A DNA stretch of 59,089 nucleotides from NCBI GenBank assembly GCA_018398765.1, contig JAHBMJ010000587.1, positions 2,116 through 61,204 on the forward strand. The letters are read 5' to 3'. A program made the translations under genes and the position numbers. The notes beneath the pieces are model-generated. The model was not told the origin of the DNA, ran no database searches, and saw only the letters and a list, made by a program, of their open reading frames with translations. Source of the DNA: Chromera velia. Its lineage: Eukaryota > Sar > Chromeraceae. Shown piece by piece: positions 12,519 through 23,409 of the stretch (position 1 is the first letter of the stretch; each line of letters begins with the position of its first letter).

Positions 12519-13677
12519 TCACCCTGTAGGCTGTTTGCCCCTCTTTCCCTGCCCGTCCCCGTTCCCTCCGGACCTGCCCCCACCCCCGCTGTAGCCGTAG
12601 GCCCTCAAGAGGGCAAAGTGGTCACGGGCGAGTTCACAGTCACCAGTTTTATATCCCCAGTGATCACAGTCGCTGCAGTAGTGCTGTTTCAAGCACTCTT
12701 CGAGACGGTGGCTCCTGTGCTCACAGTGAGGGCGCCTGCGAGACGGCCCACTCGTACGGGACCGAGGGTGGCCGTTAGTGGAGCGACCGGTCATGTTCAC
12801 GCCGTGCGTTTGCTCTAGAACAGACGGGGTGGCAGGGAGACGGGAGAAACAAGAAGGCTGGGCAAAGTGACGGAATTTTGTTACTGCACCGTCATCGCTG
12901 TCGAAAGGCATATGGGGGGCGATGCTGCTCTCAACATTCGCACGCACGGTGCTGTTGGAGATCCCGTTGATGAGGACCAGGGAGGCCAGCTGCCCCTGAC
13001 GACAGGTAAGGGGGTCAAGGAGGGGAACGAGCTTATTCTCTACCCTCCATGTGCTGAGATCAGTTTTGTCCCCCCCCCCCGGACCACACAGGGACAACCT
13101 CTTCCTGCAACGAGAGACGGGAAATTACTCGACAGGCCGACTTTACCGTCTCAATGTACTTCTCAACGTTGGGGGAGTCGGAAGTGGACAGGGTGAAGAG
13201 AGAGCAGAAGTTTGTGAACATCCGCTTGTGTTCAGTCTCCCCCAATGACTGCAAGATAAGGTTCTTGCAGTGTTCAACATCATCGGACTCGGGAGGTGAG
13301 AGATCCGAGACGAGATCATAGAGCTCAGGGTATTTCTGCAAACCCTGGCAGAATGCTGCTGCATGGATGTCAGACGGCGCACTGGCAGGCTGCAATTTGC
13401 AGTGGTCTTTAAACGCCTTGACAATCGCGACTCAACCCCCGTGCGTATCCTTACAGGGGAGCTTGCACTTCCATGGGGCGAATTTCCCCGTATCAGTGGT
13501 GGGGGTAGGAGTTGGAGACGGGACAGAAGCCGACTGAGAAAGAAATATTTGCGCCAATTTGGTGACATTGGCGGTAAGAATATCTAAGTCAGAGGGGCTA
13601 GGGCTTTGATCAGACGAGTCTTTCGAGATGAAACGACCGTCAGCCCCACGAGGTTGGTCTCCGTCCAAAGTTGGCAT
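12519..13677 (-). pseudogene. gag: copia gag-like region with Cys/His cluster
   Basis: The minus-strand frame starts with ATG at 13677. It continues through an in-frame TGA (13432-13434), shifts frame at a run of about twelve G (13069-13080 on the minus strand) and ends at a TGA at 12519-12521. Near its C-terminus is a Cys/His-rich cluster (HCEHRSHRLEEC, then CSDCDHWGYKTGDC), a degenerate zinc knuckle suitable for RNA binding. The homopolymer shift could be a real mutation or a sequence error. Confidence 0.8.
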
Positions 13678-13740
13678 CAGAGAGGGAAAGATACACTCTG
13701 ATGGAGACCAACAGACCCTGAAGAGGAGAAGGAGGAAAGA

Positions 13741-13754
13741 ACCAACTACTACCA
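13741..13754 (-). other. Putative primer-binding site of the copia element
   Basis: Directly inside the 5' LTR the minus strand reads TGGTAGTAGTTGG, similar to the TGGTAKCAGAGC-type complement of initiator-Met tRNA used by most copia elements. The match is partial. Confidence 0.55.
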
Positions 13755-13758
13755 TATA

Positions 13759-14043
13759 ATGAACTAGAGAGTCCAGTCAAGGATAGTCCAGTCAATCTTA
13801 CGGTTCTCTATACAGGAATAATACTGCACGACTTTTGTCCGGCTTCTGCTCTCATCTATTGAGAGTTGCTTTATCGAATCACTCGAAGTATTGTACGAAT
13901 CAACTTCACAACATGGATCAATGCATGCATGCTCTCCGTAATGCCTCCAGCCGCACTGCCCCGATAAGCAACGCCGCGGCTCGGGACTGGCCAAGTCGGG
14001 CCGACCACTGCATGCCCGCCGCCGCCTCTCTATAAGTGGCTGA
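13759..14043 (-). repeat. 5' LTR of the copia element
   Basis: 285 bp, matching 7912-8223 apart from the 27-bp duplication. On the minus strand it contains CTTATAGAGAGG, a plausible TATA-like element for element transcription. Confidence 0.88.
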
Positions 14044-14048
14044 TTATA

Positions 14049-14755
14049 GTTTTTCTTGGAGTCAGGTGGACATTGAAAGTCAAAGACCTCTCAAAGCTTC
14101 TCGGGCCCCCCTCCATATCACTAAACAGACAAGGCACTTCAAAATGATTCCCAGAAACCCTCCCAAGGCCCACCGTTCAGCAGCGCACAAACACTGAAGA
14201 CCAGATCGCTATTCTGCAACCTGGTACTCCAGAGAATGACATGCGATGACAGGACAAAAACTATTATCTCCTTCCTCTGTACTACTCGCTCCACCTTCCT
14301 TTCCTCTAGCTCGCCTGCTCTTCCCTTCTTGCCTCTTCCCTCTCCTTCCCTCCCTTCCCGAGTATCTTCACGTGCATGAACTTCTTCTATTTGGTAGATT
14401 CGCAGTGCTTCCTTCCCCTCTGCCACTCATTGTTTTGCCTTCAGCACCCAATGTGTTTGATGCATGACTTCTGGAGGGGCATGGCGAATCGTGAATGACC
14501 AAGATGTATGTGACAGCAAATTATGAAACAAAAGAAGCACATCACGGACACACATGTAGGCATCGCACACCCCGATATCTCAACTCGGTCGGCGCTTCAA
14601 TTTTTCACCAGAACAAGCAGGGAAGGCGGGCCAGACGAAAGAAACAGACAATTAACAGTCCCACCGACTGCGTGCCCTTCTGTCACAAGTTCCGTGTGCC
14701 CTCCATATTTGGTAGTACCGCACCAACTCCCAATCCCTCTTGTACCCATGCATAC
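14049..14755. other. Region without a supported gene
   Basis: A Lys/Glu-rich minus-strand frame (14139-14426) ends in a coherent hydrophobic segment and might be a C-terminal exon of the gene called at 14756-15486. I could not link it by splice phase, so nothing is called here. Confidence 0.35.
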
Positions 14756-15486
14756 AGGGAGGAGGTCCCAGTCCTGCTGGGCGGGAATAAGGGCCGCGAC
14801 TGCGTCCTTGCTGATGTCCTTGTAGTTGGGCGTGCAGTTGGTGATGTCTGTGCCTTTGCCCCCCCGCAAGGGAGTACAGGTATGGAAGGGAGCTAGAAGG
14901 ACAGTAGGTGGATCTCCGGATGGACTGCCCTGGCAGAAGGCCAGAGTTTACAGGCAATTAAGCAAACAGGAGAGGAAACACAAAGGATCGATGAGAGCGT
15001 GCGGGAGGACAAGAAGGAAAAGAGACAGAAGAACCTTGTACCAGATTCGTTGTCACATCTTCCACTTTGCCCGTTTTGCTCTTTAAGAGAAGAAACATAC
15101 ATTTTTTGATTCCATCCGATCGTTTTCAAACGATCTCACAGGTGGAGCGTCTCATTTTTAGAATGGACTTACAGCCTCCTGACCGAAGAGATTGTTTCGA
15201 AGTGCATGACTTGGCTGCGTCTCTGTACCTCTCTGACAAAAAATTATTTGCATTGCTATACCGTTCGAGTGACAATGTTTTGGCTGCATGGTCGAATTAA
15301 TTATGGCTGAACGACACCGGCCTGATCACTGCCTTCCCGGTGTTGCCGCTCTAATACAACAACAAAGTCGTGCGCAGACTCAGACTGACGATGGGCGACA
15401 ATGGGTGCCATCCAGACGATGAGCTTGCCCTGCTCCTTCCAGGTGCCGTCCTTGGCGTGAGCCCCCTCCTCTTCCTGTCTTTTACT
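14756..15486 (-). CDS. Unrecognised gene, two linked exons (partial)
   Basis: Exon 15301-15486 follows a TTGCAG acceptor and encodes a segment with GTWKEQGKLIVWMAPIVAH and SAHDFVVVLE. It can end at TAA 15301-15303. Alternatively it splices at a gtgtcg donor, leaving one nucleotide, which fits exon 14756-14847 (acceptor GGCACAG, donor gtatgc). That exon encodes NCTPNYKDISKD and AALIPAQQDWDLLP. Coding quality is good but I recognise no family. The gene may belong with the exons at 16934-18689, although that group has its own stop. The start and any exons further 3' are unknown. Confidence 0.5.
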
Positions 15487-15839
15487 CTGCAAGGAAGTAA
15501 ACAGGGGAAAGGAGCTAGGATTCAAAACACGTATGCCAAGTAGGCGCGGGTTTTCTTTTTCTTTTGATGACTGAGACCTCCCTTTCGCAAAGTAAACAAG
15601 GAATTCAGCCAAACAACAATTCGAGTAAGCGCTCGCAGAGTGAATTTGCGTCAAATCGCAAACGGATAGGAAAACACCCAGACAGGAAGACAGACTCATA
15701 GACAATTAGTAAGTAACCTGCTTGAATATTGCCAAACAGAAAGAAAAACGCGTCTCTTCTATTGGAGTTTGTGGTTATGTTGGTTGAGATTGGTTAATAA
15801 TACCTCTTCACTTATAACTCTACATAGTATACTGCTAAC
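15487..15839. other. Region without a supported gene
   Basis: AT-moderate intron or intergenic sequence upstream of the exon at 15301-15486. No motif beyond its acceptor is visible. Confidence 0.5.
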
Positions 15840-15998
15840 TTAACTCTGTGTGTGTGGTAGGAGGCGGTGAGGGAAGATTAGGAGCTCAATCGGATGTACG
15901 GTAGGATGGTAGAGTTGAACAGGAAGAGACCTCTGCTAATATTATACCTGGCATACGAATAATCGATCTTCCCAACCAACCCACACACACAGAGTTAA
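15840..15998. mobile_element. MITE-like element 1 flanked by TTAA
   Basis: A 151-bp core (15844-15994) begins CTCTGTGTGTGTGG and ends with its reverse complement CCACACACACAGAG. TTAA lies directly outside both ends (15840-15843 and 15995-15998). That is the footprint of a TTAA-targeting (piggyBac-type) non-autonomous element. The low-complexity TIR is a caveat. Confidence 0.6.
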
Positions 15999-16130
15999 TA
16001 GGAATAGGTAGGGGTAATGGGAGTAGGTGAGCAGGAGACTGCGAGGCTACAGACACTTTGTGAGAGGGTTATATGGGTGAGACAGGCATAGCATGAGGGG
16101 TTAACCAATAATCCAGGATTACCTGCTAAC

Positions 16131-16248
16131 TTAACTCTGTGTGTGTGGTAGGAGTAGAGGTATGCATGAAAGGTAAGAGGCGTTGGAATTATAAAGAGCC
16201 GATTGGGCCCTCCCAATCCACATAACTCTCCCACACACACAGAGTTAA
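16131..16248. mobile_element. MITE-like element 2 flanked by TTAA
   Basis: The same 14-bp terminal inverted repeat as the element 130 bp to the left, here around a 110-bp core (16135-16244), again with TTAA on both sides. The first bases after the TIR (TAGGAG) are shared; the interiors otherwise differ. Confidence 0.6.
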
Positions 16249-16309
16249 GTTACGGGCAAAAATTCAAATAAGCAAAGACAATGAGCCACTCACTTGCCCC
16301 GATATGCCC

Positions 16310-16373
16310 CGCACACGCACATACACACACATACACACACATACACATACACATACATACACGCATACACACA

Positions 16374-16430
<57 letters not shown>

Positions 16431-16464
16431 ACACAGATAAAGAGAGAGAGAGAAAGAGCACACA

Positions 16465-16532
<68 letters not shown>

Positions 16533-16566
16533 TGTCTGTCCATTTGAAAAGAAAATGAAAGAGGGG

Positions 16567-16605
<39 letters not shown>
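16310..16605. repeat. Compound (CA)n, (GA)n, (TA)n microsatellite
   Basis: About 300 bp of CATACA/CACACA repeats, interrupted by AGAGAG blocks and ending in a pure (AT)n tract. Long frames across it are artefacts. Confidence 0.95.
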
Positions 16606-16607
<2 letters not shown>

Positions 16608-16933
16608 GAAAGAAAAATGTGGGTTTTGTGCGTTTGTCTTTCCATGTGACTGACCGCGGCTTTCACGTTTCTTTTTCAGGCCCCTCTCAGTCCCTCTCCT
16701 GCAAATGTTTGAATAAGGAACCGAGAGGAACGAGAGAGATTCTGCTTAAGAACAGAGATTTGATGGGAACCATCAGGGAGGTAGTCAAGTGAAAGACACA
16801 AAGCGACAAAATTGCTGTCAAATGGCACATGTGGTCGCATGCACTCATTGATGAGAACCCAGCCCGAATATGTACTGCTGCGTTCACTTCGCCCTTCCTT
16901 CACGTTTCTTGCTGCTGCGATGACGTCGGAGCC

Positions 16934-18689
16934 CTAAGATTCTAGCTCTAGCTGCTTGATGATCTTGCCGTCGACCCCCAGCTCCTCGACCCTCCTCTCA
17001 TCTCAAGACAAATGACACAATTAAGAACGCACAGACATCCTCCACATCGAGGACGTACACCCCCTACGGGAAAGCCGTAGCTTACCGTCGGGAGGAAAAT
17101 CTGAAGTCGGCTTGATAGACAAGCACGTGTATGGTTGTACCACATAAACCCAACAGGCTGGACTACGGTGACACGAAATCAACAGCACAGTCATGGGCTC
17201 ATGCAGCTATGCCTATTCGATCACTTACTCTGTTGGAATGCAACCACTTGGAAAGAGATGGACAGAGGAAGACGTCTGCTGATAGCGTCGTGGAGAGAAA
17301 GAGCGGGCAGCCTATAGATCGACTACTGTTGAGAGAAACCTTTAGATTTCGTCACTATGTCTGCGAATGGAGAAAAGTTATGATGCAGCGACGCTACCCA
17401 CACTGTCAGTGGTCCTATTTTGCTTAGCTCCCCTGCTCGCAATAGTGAAAGGACCAGTTTGTGATGGATAAAAGTGAAACGCAATGCCAATACACATGCG
17501 GTGGACTGACTTGTTCTGTAAAGACTTAGTCTTGAGCACCGGCCAAATTTCTCTGAAGGCGGAAATTTTCTCTTCCAGACAGTCCCCCCTGCCAGCCAAG
17601 GAAAGCGGAAAGAAGGCACATGCACTGGTTCGGTGCAGTAACGAGATTCAATGCACAAAAATTACAAGAACAGACTATCCCTTGCAGTAGACTTTCAAAA
17701 AAGGAAATCAGATGACCATGCATGCATGTGAGAGAAATTTGTCATTCCGGACCTAGATCGGAGAGAGATTAATTGGAGGAAGGAGGGAGGGGGCAGCGAC
17801 AGAAACCTACCTTGGTGTCACTACGGAGGATCATGTGCCTCCTCGGGACAGTTTTGCACCTCTCCTCCCTTCTTCTCTCCAGGACCTGTTGTTCATGAAG
17901 AGTGCCCAGCACAAGGAGGGGGGTGAAAGTCTTGTTGTATAAGAGGATGCATGCATGTTGAGGGAGGGGGCGAATCAGCAAATTGTTGAAACTGGACTAG
18001 AGACTCGGGTAGGAGGGCGAGGACGTCAAGGTGCCTTCATGGTTTGATGGCAAACACAGGTGGCCTTGCAGAGCCTAAAAGAGATCGAAACAGAAGCTGC
18101 ACAAAATGTATATGCAAGCTTCGCCACAAGGTCAGTCCATGCAAAATGCTGTACCAACTCACCAAGCATGTCCCTGGGCTCTTCTTCCTCTGCAGTCATA
18201 CTGGAAGCGCCAAAGAGCTGGTTCGTCAATGCTGTTGTACCTGCGAAGAAAGAAGAGAGACAGGTGCACGATGAAGACTTGACTTCTTCTAATGAGACTT
18301 TCTCTAGGACTTTGTGAATCTTTTTCTGCTCGTTTGTCTCCCATTGGCCTCTCCCCATTCCCTTCTGTCGTGCCCATTTGCAACCAGTGAAGTACACAAG
18401 ATTATATAGATGCGTGAGTGAAGGAATTGCAAGCTGATTGAGCGAATGAGTGAAGGAGTAGACTTTTGAAAAAGGAAATCAGATGACTATGCATGTGAGA
18501 GAAATTTATTATTCCGGACATACCTTGGCAAGAAAAGACCGACCAATGGCGAGTCGTTGTTGGAATCATTGTCTGTGTCTGTGTCCCCGAAGGAGTACTC
18601 TTTCGCAGAATAGCTCCAGAGCCTGTATCTAGGGTGAAACCCACCCCTGATCGCCTCTACCTCGCAAATTGTCCCTGACATCGAAACAC
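16934..18689 (-). CDS. Unrecognised multi-exon gene, C-terminal part
   Basis: Five minus-strand exons with GT-AG borders: 18524-18689, 18163-18240, 17811-17996, 17511-17588 and 16934-16994 (stop TAG). The first two join in phase (FLPR then YNSIDEPALWRFQYDCRG). The last two also join in phase (SLQNK then VEELGVDGKIIKQLELES). The middle exon (LLVLGTLHEQQVLERRREER) is open but its phase does not match both neighbours, so at least one small exon or alternative site is missing. The protein is soluble-looking, with a Trp/Tyr-rich segment followed by charged helices. I do not recognise the family. The N-terminus lies further right, perhaps including 19897-19971. Confidence 0.55.
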
Positions 18690-18966
18690 CTTGCAAACGA
18701 TCTTCGATTCCGTTCAAGACAACAGTACTTCCAGCAAAGTGGGTTACCGAAAGTGCTGTCGACGCTCAAAGACTAGTAACAGAAGGTTGGTGGGCTTGAT
18801 TTTGTCTCCCTCTTGCAAACAACAGAGCCGCTGTACCGAATTCTGCCTCCACGCAGCTTTCTCTTTCTCAATCTCGTAGCTTCGTCATGCAGACACAACA
18901 AGGTATATACATACGTATAGCCATACATGCACCGGATATATATATACGCATACACATACACATGCG

Positions 18967-18969
<3 letters not shown>

Positions 18970-19012
<43 letters not shown>

Positions 19013-19019
19013 AACACAC

Positions 19020-19053
<34 letters not shown>

Positions 19054-19060
19054 GCACGCA
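18970..19060. repeat. (CT)n and (CA)n microsatellites
   Basis: Pure CT dinucleotides followed by ACACAT/ACAC units. No coding content. Confidence 0.92.
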
Positions 19061-19179
19061 CGCATACACACCACTGCAAATCACTCACTCACCCCCCACC
19101 CACTTACTCCCTCTTTCCCTCTCTCATGCACACACACGTAGAGGCGCGAGCACACGTATATCCACATACCCACTGCATA

Positions 19180-19375
19180 CCTGTCTGCCCTTCTGGCTGT
19201 CTACCTGATTGCTTTCTTCTCTGCCTTTCTGCCTGATTGTCTGCCTGATTGCTTTCTGTTTGCCTTTCTGGCTGTCTACCTGATTGCTTTCCTCTCTGCC
19301 TTTCTGCCTGATTGTCTGCCTGATTGCTTCCTGTCCGCCTTTCTGGCTGTCTGCCTGATTGCTTGACTGTTTGAC
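19180..19375. repeat. Minisatellite of CTGCCTGATTG-type units
   Basis: Repeated units built from CTGCCTGATTGCTTTC and GCCTTTCTGGCTGTCTAC. The minus-strand frame gives a periodic Gln/Arg-rich translation (RQAERQ, SNQADNQ) that follows from the repeat and is not called as a gene. Confidence 0.85.
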
Positions 19376-19896
19376 TACATGTCTGCCAAGCTGACATCAG
19401 TGCTTGCCTATCTGCTTGCAGACCTGCCAAGTGGAGTTGCTGCTGAAGGAGAAGGTCCCCCTCGGGGTCAAGGGAGGGCATCAAAGGAACAGAGGCCGAA
19501 GCGCGGAGGTGAAACGGCGTTGAGGGGCGCTGGCAGCGGCGGGTTCTTGTTGGGGGCTCGTAACTTCAGGGTCTTCTTCCTGCATGAGTGCAACCACTCA
19601 TTGGTTCTACTATTGTGAGGGCCGCAACACGCTAAGTGGGCATGCAGCGGGCAAGCCGGGCCATGCAAGAAGATCAAAATGAAGCCAGATTAAAATTTGT
19701 GCTCGTGTTTACACCTCGGCACAAATGCATTTTCAAATTTCTACCGGTTAGACATTGCGTCAGAGGCATACGAGCTGTACTGAATGGGCAGACTTATGCA
19801 GACAACAGATGCTCATCCAGTTAGTGCAAAAAAAAGAACCCATGCATGCACTTCAGGAAAGAGTTGAGGGCAGCAAAGAGGCACTTCCTGACTCAC

Positions 19897-19971
19897 CTCT
19901 CCAAAAGAGTAAGTCTTCGCACTGTTGCCCCACAGGCGATATCGGGGGTGGAACCCCTGGAAAGCCTCTAC
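19897..19971 (-). CDS. Isolated 75-nt exon paralogous to part of 18524-18689
   Basis: Bounded by a GCATGCAG acceptor and a gtgagtc donor, phase 0 at both ends, 25 codons. It encodes FHPRYRLWGNSAKTYSFGE, closely matching FHPRYRLWSYSAKEYSFGD in the exon at 18524-18689. It is either a tandemly duplicated exon, an alternative exon of the same gene or a remnant of a paralogue. Confidence 0.55.
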
Positions 19972-20909
19972 CTGCATGCTCCAAGTTTCGGATAATTAAA
20001 TTAAACAGACGTACAAGGACAAAAGATGACAAAATCTTGTCTACTCACCTTCCTTCCACTCACAACCATAAACCATGTGCGGTCATTCGACGTCATTCGA
20101 CTGACTGAAGGTCAAACTTTGAATTGGGCCAAGAACAGAATTCGTGGTCTCCGTCATGTCAATCAATGCAATGACATGCATGCATGCATGCATGCAACAT
20201 TTTTTGCATAAAAAAAAACGTGTATTATTGCGTGCCTTGCATGCGGTGTAAATTGTGTTTCAAGGGCCCGACCAGTCATTCATGCAAAATTTTGTTACGG
20301 CCATGTCACGCGGCCCCTGAAAATTAAGCTAGGGCCCAATCATCAGCTACTAAAGGCCTAATACAATCAAGTTAATTGCATTAAGTTATCACTGAGTCTG
20401 AGCCGTCTAGATGCCTTCAAAGAATTTTGAATTTATATCGATATGCATTATGAGCACTGTGACAAGCTTTGCACTCAATGGACCCAGTTTGACGATGAGG
20501 AGGTTGGAATAGCTTAGAATTAAAGAGTTCTGCCTAAAATTGCGTAATGCTATTTTTCTATACCTGAGAATTGCAGAGAAAAAATTGATATGCAGTTAGT
20601 AAAATAAAGAAAGAGACAGCAGTTCATAAGTTGTTTCACGATATTCTTAGCTGTATACATGGGAGCTATTAGTTTGCAAAATTTTAAATTTTAGCTTTAA
20701 CTTCAATTATATGTACATGCCTCAAAAGAATTCAATTATTAAGAGAAAATCCACATAGTGCTGGAATATGATTTGATCGTTGAAAAGTGTAAACCATTAC
20801 TATTTTTTATATTAAATAGCTTGTCCATGCTACAGCTTTGACAGCTCTTTATCTGGCCTTCATAATCACTGCAAATAGAAATTATGTGCCTATGCATTGA
20901 CACGGCTAG
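19972..20909. other. AT-rich intergenic region
   Basis: No gene seen. It contains a run of ATGCATGC at about 20176-20197 and becomes strongly AT-rich from 20330 up to the prmC stop codon. Confidence 0.6.
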
Positions 20910-22170
20910 TTACCTGTCAGGGATCGAGAAGACAACAAATCGAGGGTTCCCACTCAGGTCCTTCATCCACCGTTTCAACCGAACCCCCCGGCGAGAAACT
21001 TCCGAAGGAACCGACTGCAGAAGCAAACTTGAAGACCCCCCTCCAGACCGTTTCATCTCACCCCCCCCTCCATCCGAGTTGCCTCCCAAAACGGCCTGAA
21101 GAGCCTCAGGATGGGACGCGTCGACTTCCATCCAGACCTCCCGACAGCCCCCCGAGGAAGAAGACGAGAGGACCAGAGGAGAGACGGCCAGGATCTCCCA
21201 AATCACACGAAGCCCCTCTGTCCCTGCATGCACAGAGAGCTCAGGGTTGTAATGCATGATCCAACAACACCCCTTGATGCACTCTACCCGCTCTTCTGTG
21301 TTCTGTACATCTGAACTCCAGACACATGGTATAAACACTGACTTGCGTACAAAAAAATATCAAAAACACGGCATGGCCTCTGAAGCGACTAGAAAACCCT
21401 TGATTGGTCGCCGCGGCAGAGAAATGGAGAACTGGTTGCAAACTCGTGAAAAAGGATTTCCACAAAGATACAATTAAGCACCTCACCACGAAGTCTTGTG
21501 GAGGAAAATGGAAACATAAAATTTGCGGTCACTACGGAAGGCGCAGATGTATGTACAAACGCATCTGTCTCGTCACATCATTCCGAAAAGATGACAAAAA
21601 CCAAAGTGGATCGAAAAAATATTCCTTCGCAACCCACAGACAGACCTCCGTCCAGTGCAAGTAGATCCTCAAAATCGGTCACCTGCAGGAGACCGGGAAG
21701 GAAAGGGACGGCCAGTCAAGAGTCAAATGAACTAGAATGAGCATTGATACTCTAAGCAATAGTGCACTACAACGAAACGAAAAGAAAAAAGGGGATGAGA
21801 TGAGATGATGCGCAACGTACACGCAAGTGGTATGCCAAGAGGCTCTCAGAGAACCGTCCGACATAGCTGAGGCGAAAGAAATCGATCCGACTTCCTTCCA
21901 AAAAAAGGAAGGAAGAATCAACAGAAGAGGGGGGGAACGGAAAGGGAAAAGAAGAATGAATGTATGCACCGGATGGGAAAAGACAACAACGCAGAGCGAC
22001 GCCGCCTGATTGCACACATACACGCATGCATGCAGGGCATCCACATGCACACCTCAACTCAAATTGGGGTTGCCCAGCCTCCTGCTCGTTTCTCTCATTC
22101 TACCCATCCCTCTATCTGTGTCTGTTTATTCATCTGTCCGTTTTCGGTTCTAACTGTGTCTCCACCCACG

Positions 22171-22216
<46 letters not shown>

Positions 22217-23378
22217 NNGGGGGGGCACGTGTGATTTCGAGTGTTGATCGCATCCCACCCCGTGTTTCACACTCCAGTCTTTCCACACGAACACCCGACG
22301 CCTGTCTGACCTGTTCATGCAGACCGTCGAGATCTGCAGAGGGGATGTACGGGGGGTTGCTGACAATCAGGTCATAATTCCCCCAAGGCAGCTCTGCCTC
22401 CTCGGAACGGCTCAACGCTTGAGGAAAAAGGAGAACAGAAGCCAGACCCACACGGTAAGTGCCTCCGTCGCTTGACTCAAACACCTCCTCTTCCCCGTTC
22501 AGTCCTCCCTCTCTGCTTGGGAATTCCTCTTTCAACTTGACACGGGAAGGACCTAAGCAGGCTTTCGCGTTCTCCTTCGCGAGGGCGACGGCCTCGGGGC
22601 TGATGTCTATTGCGTCAACACTGCATACACACACACATTTTCTTTCATACAGAATTTTCTTTCATACACACTCCCTGAAAAAGAATTCTGTGTGAAAGAA
22701 ATTGCGTCAACACTGCACACACGCACAAAGCGGCGTGTGGAATAGCAACAATCGAGAGAAGGGAAAGAAATGGAGGTGTAGAGCGAGAGAGCAAAGAGAG
22801 TCGATGGACTTCTGCATCCAACCTTTGTCTTGCCAAGCGTCTGCATGTCTGTGAGTCTACCAGACTGTCAGTCATTCAGTGAGCCAGTCAGTCAGTCAGT
22901 CAGTCAGTCAGTCGGTGAGTCGGTCGGTTGGTCAGTCGGTCAGTCAGCCAGTCAGTCAGACAGTCAGTCAGTCAGTCAGTCAGTCAGTCAGTCAGTCGGC
23001 GAGTCGGTCGGTCGGTCAGTCGGTCAGTCAGCCAGTCAGTCAGACAGACAGTCAGTCAGTCAGTCAGTCTAGTCAGTCAATCAGTCAGTCAGTCAGTCAG
23101 TCAGGCAGGCAGGCAGGCAGGTAGGCAGTCAGTCAGGCAGTCAGGCAGTCAGTCACGCAGTCAGGCAGTCAGTCGGTGAGTCGGTCGGTCGGTCAGTCAG
23201 TCAGGCAGTCAGTCAGTCAGTCTCTCAGCCGCTGTGCCTCTCTGTCTATCTTTTTCTCTGCCTCTCCGGCTTGGAATGTGAGAGACGACTGACTGGCAGC
23301 TGTCGCCCAGACTTTGCGCGAGTGCAAGTCCGATGGCACCCGTACCAGCACCAATATCCAAAATGCTGCACAGGAAGA

Positions 23379-23409
<31 letters not shown>

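Larger units (their letters stand above)
7912..14043 (-). mobile_element. Degenerate Ty1/copia LTR retrotransposon, minus strand
   Basis: Two direct terminal repeats (7912-8223 and 13759-14043) bracket a gag, protease, integrase, reverse transcriptase, RNase H order that defines Ty1/copia. The element reads on the minus strand, so the right LTR is the 5' LTR. Just inside it the minus strand reads TGGTAGTAGTTGG, resembling a primer-binding site for an initiator-Met-like tRNA. An A-rich tract of about 30 nt lies next to the 3' LTR. TTATA occurs on both outer sides (7907-7911 and 14044-14048) and may be the 5-bp target duplication, but the AT-rich context makes that tentative. Six in-frame stops and one frameshift show that the copy is dead. 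Confidence 0.93.

Noticed and set aside
16250-16666. Long Cys/Val, Thr/His and Ser/Leu frames in several directions
   Set aside because: They are translations of CA/GA/TA microsatellites. The same applies at 1-120, 18868-19208, 49840-50058 and 57597-58069.
22095-22310. Continuation of prmC exon 4 past LDGLHEQ into VRQASG...
   Set aside because: It runs into the GT microsatellite. A CAG|gtcaga donor at 22311 and an exon at 21646-21682 encoding the expected LALDGG motif give an in-phase alternative.
22863-23225. CRISPR-like regular array
   Set aside because: Units are continuous GTCA repeats without unique spacers; this is a satellite inside a eukaryotic intron.
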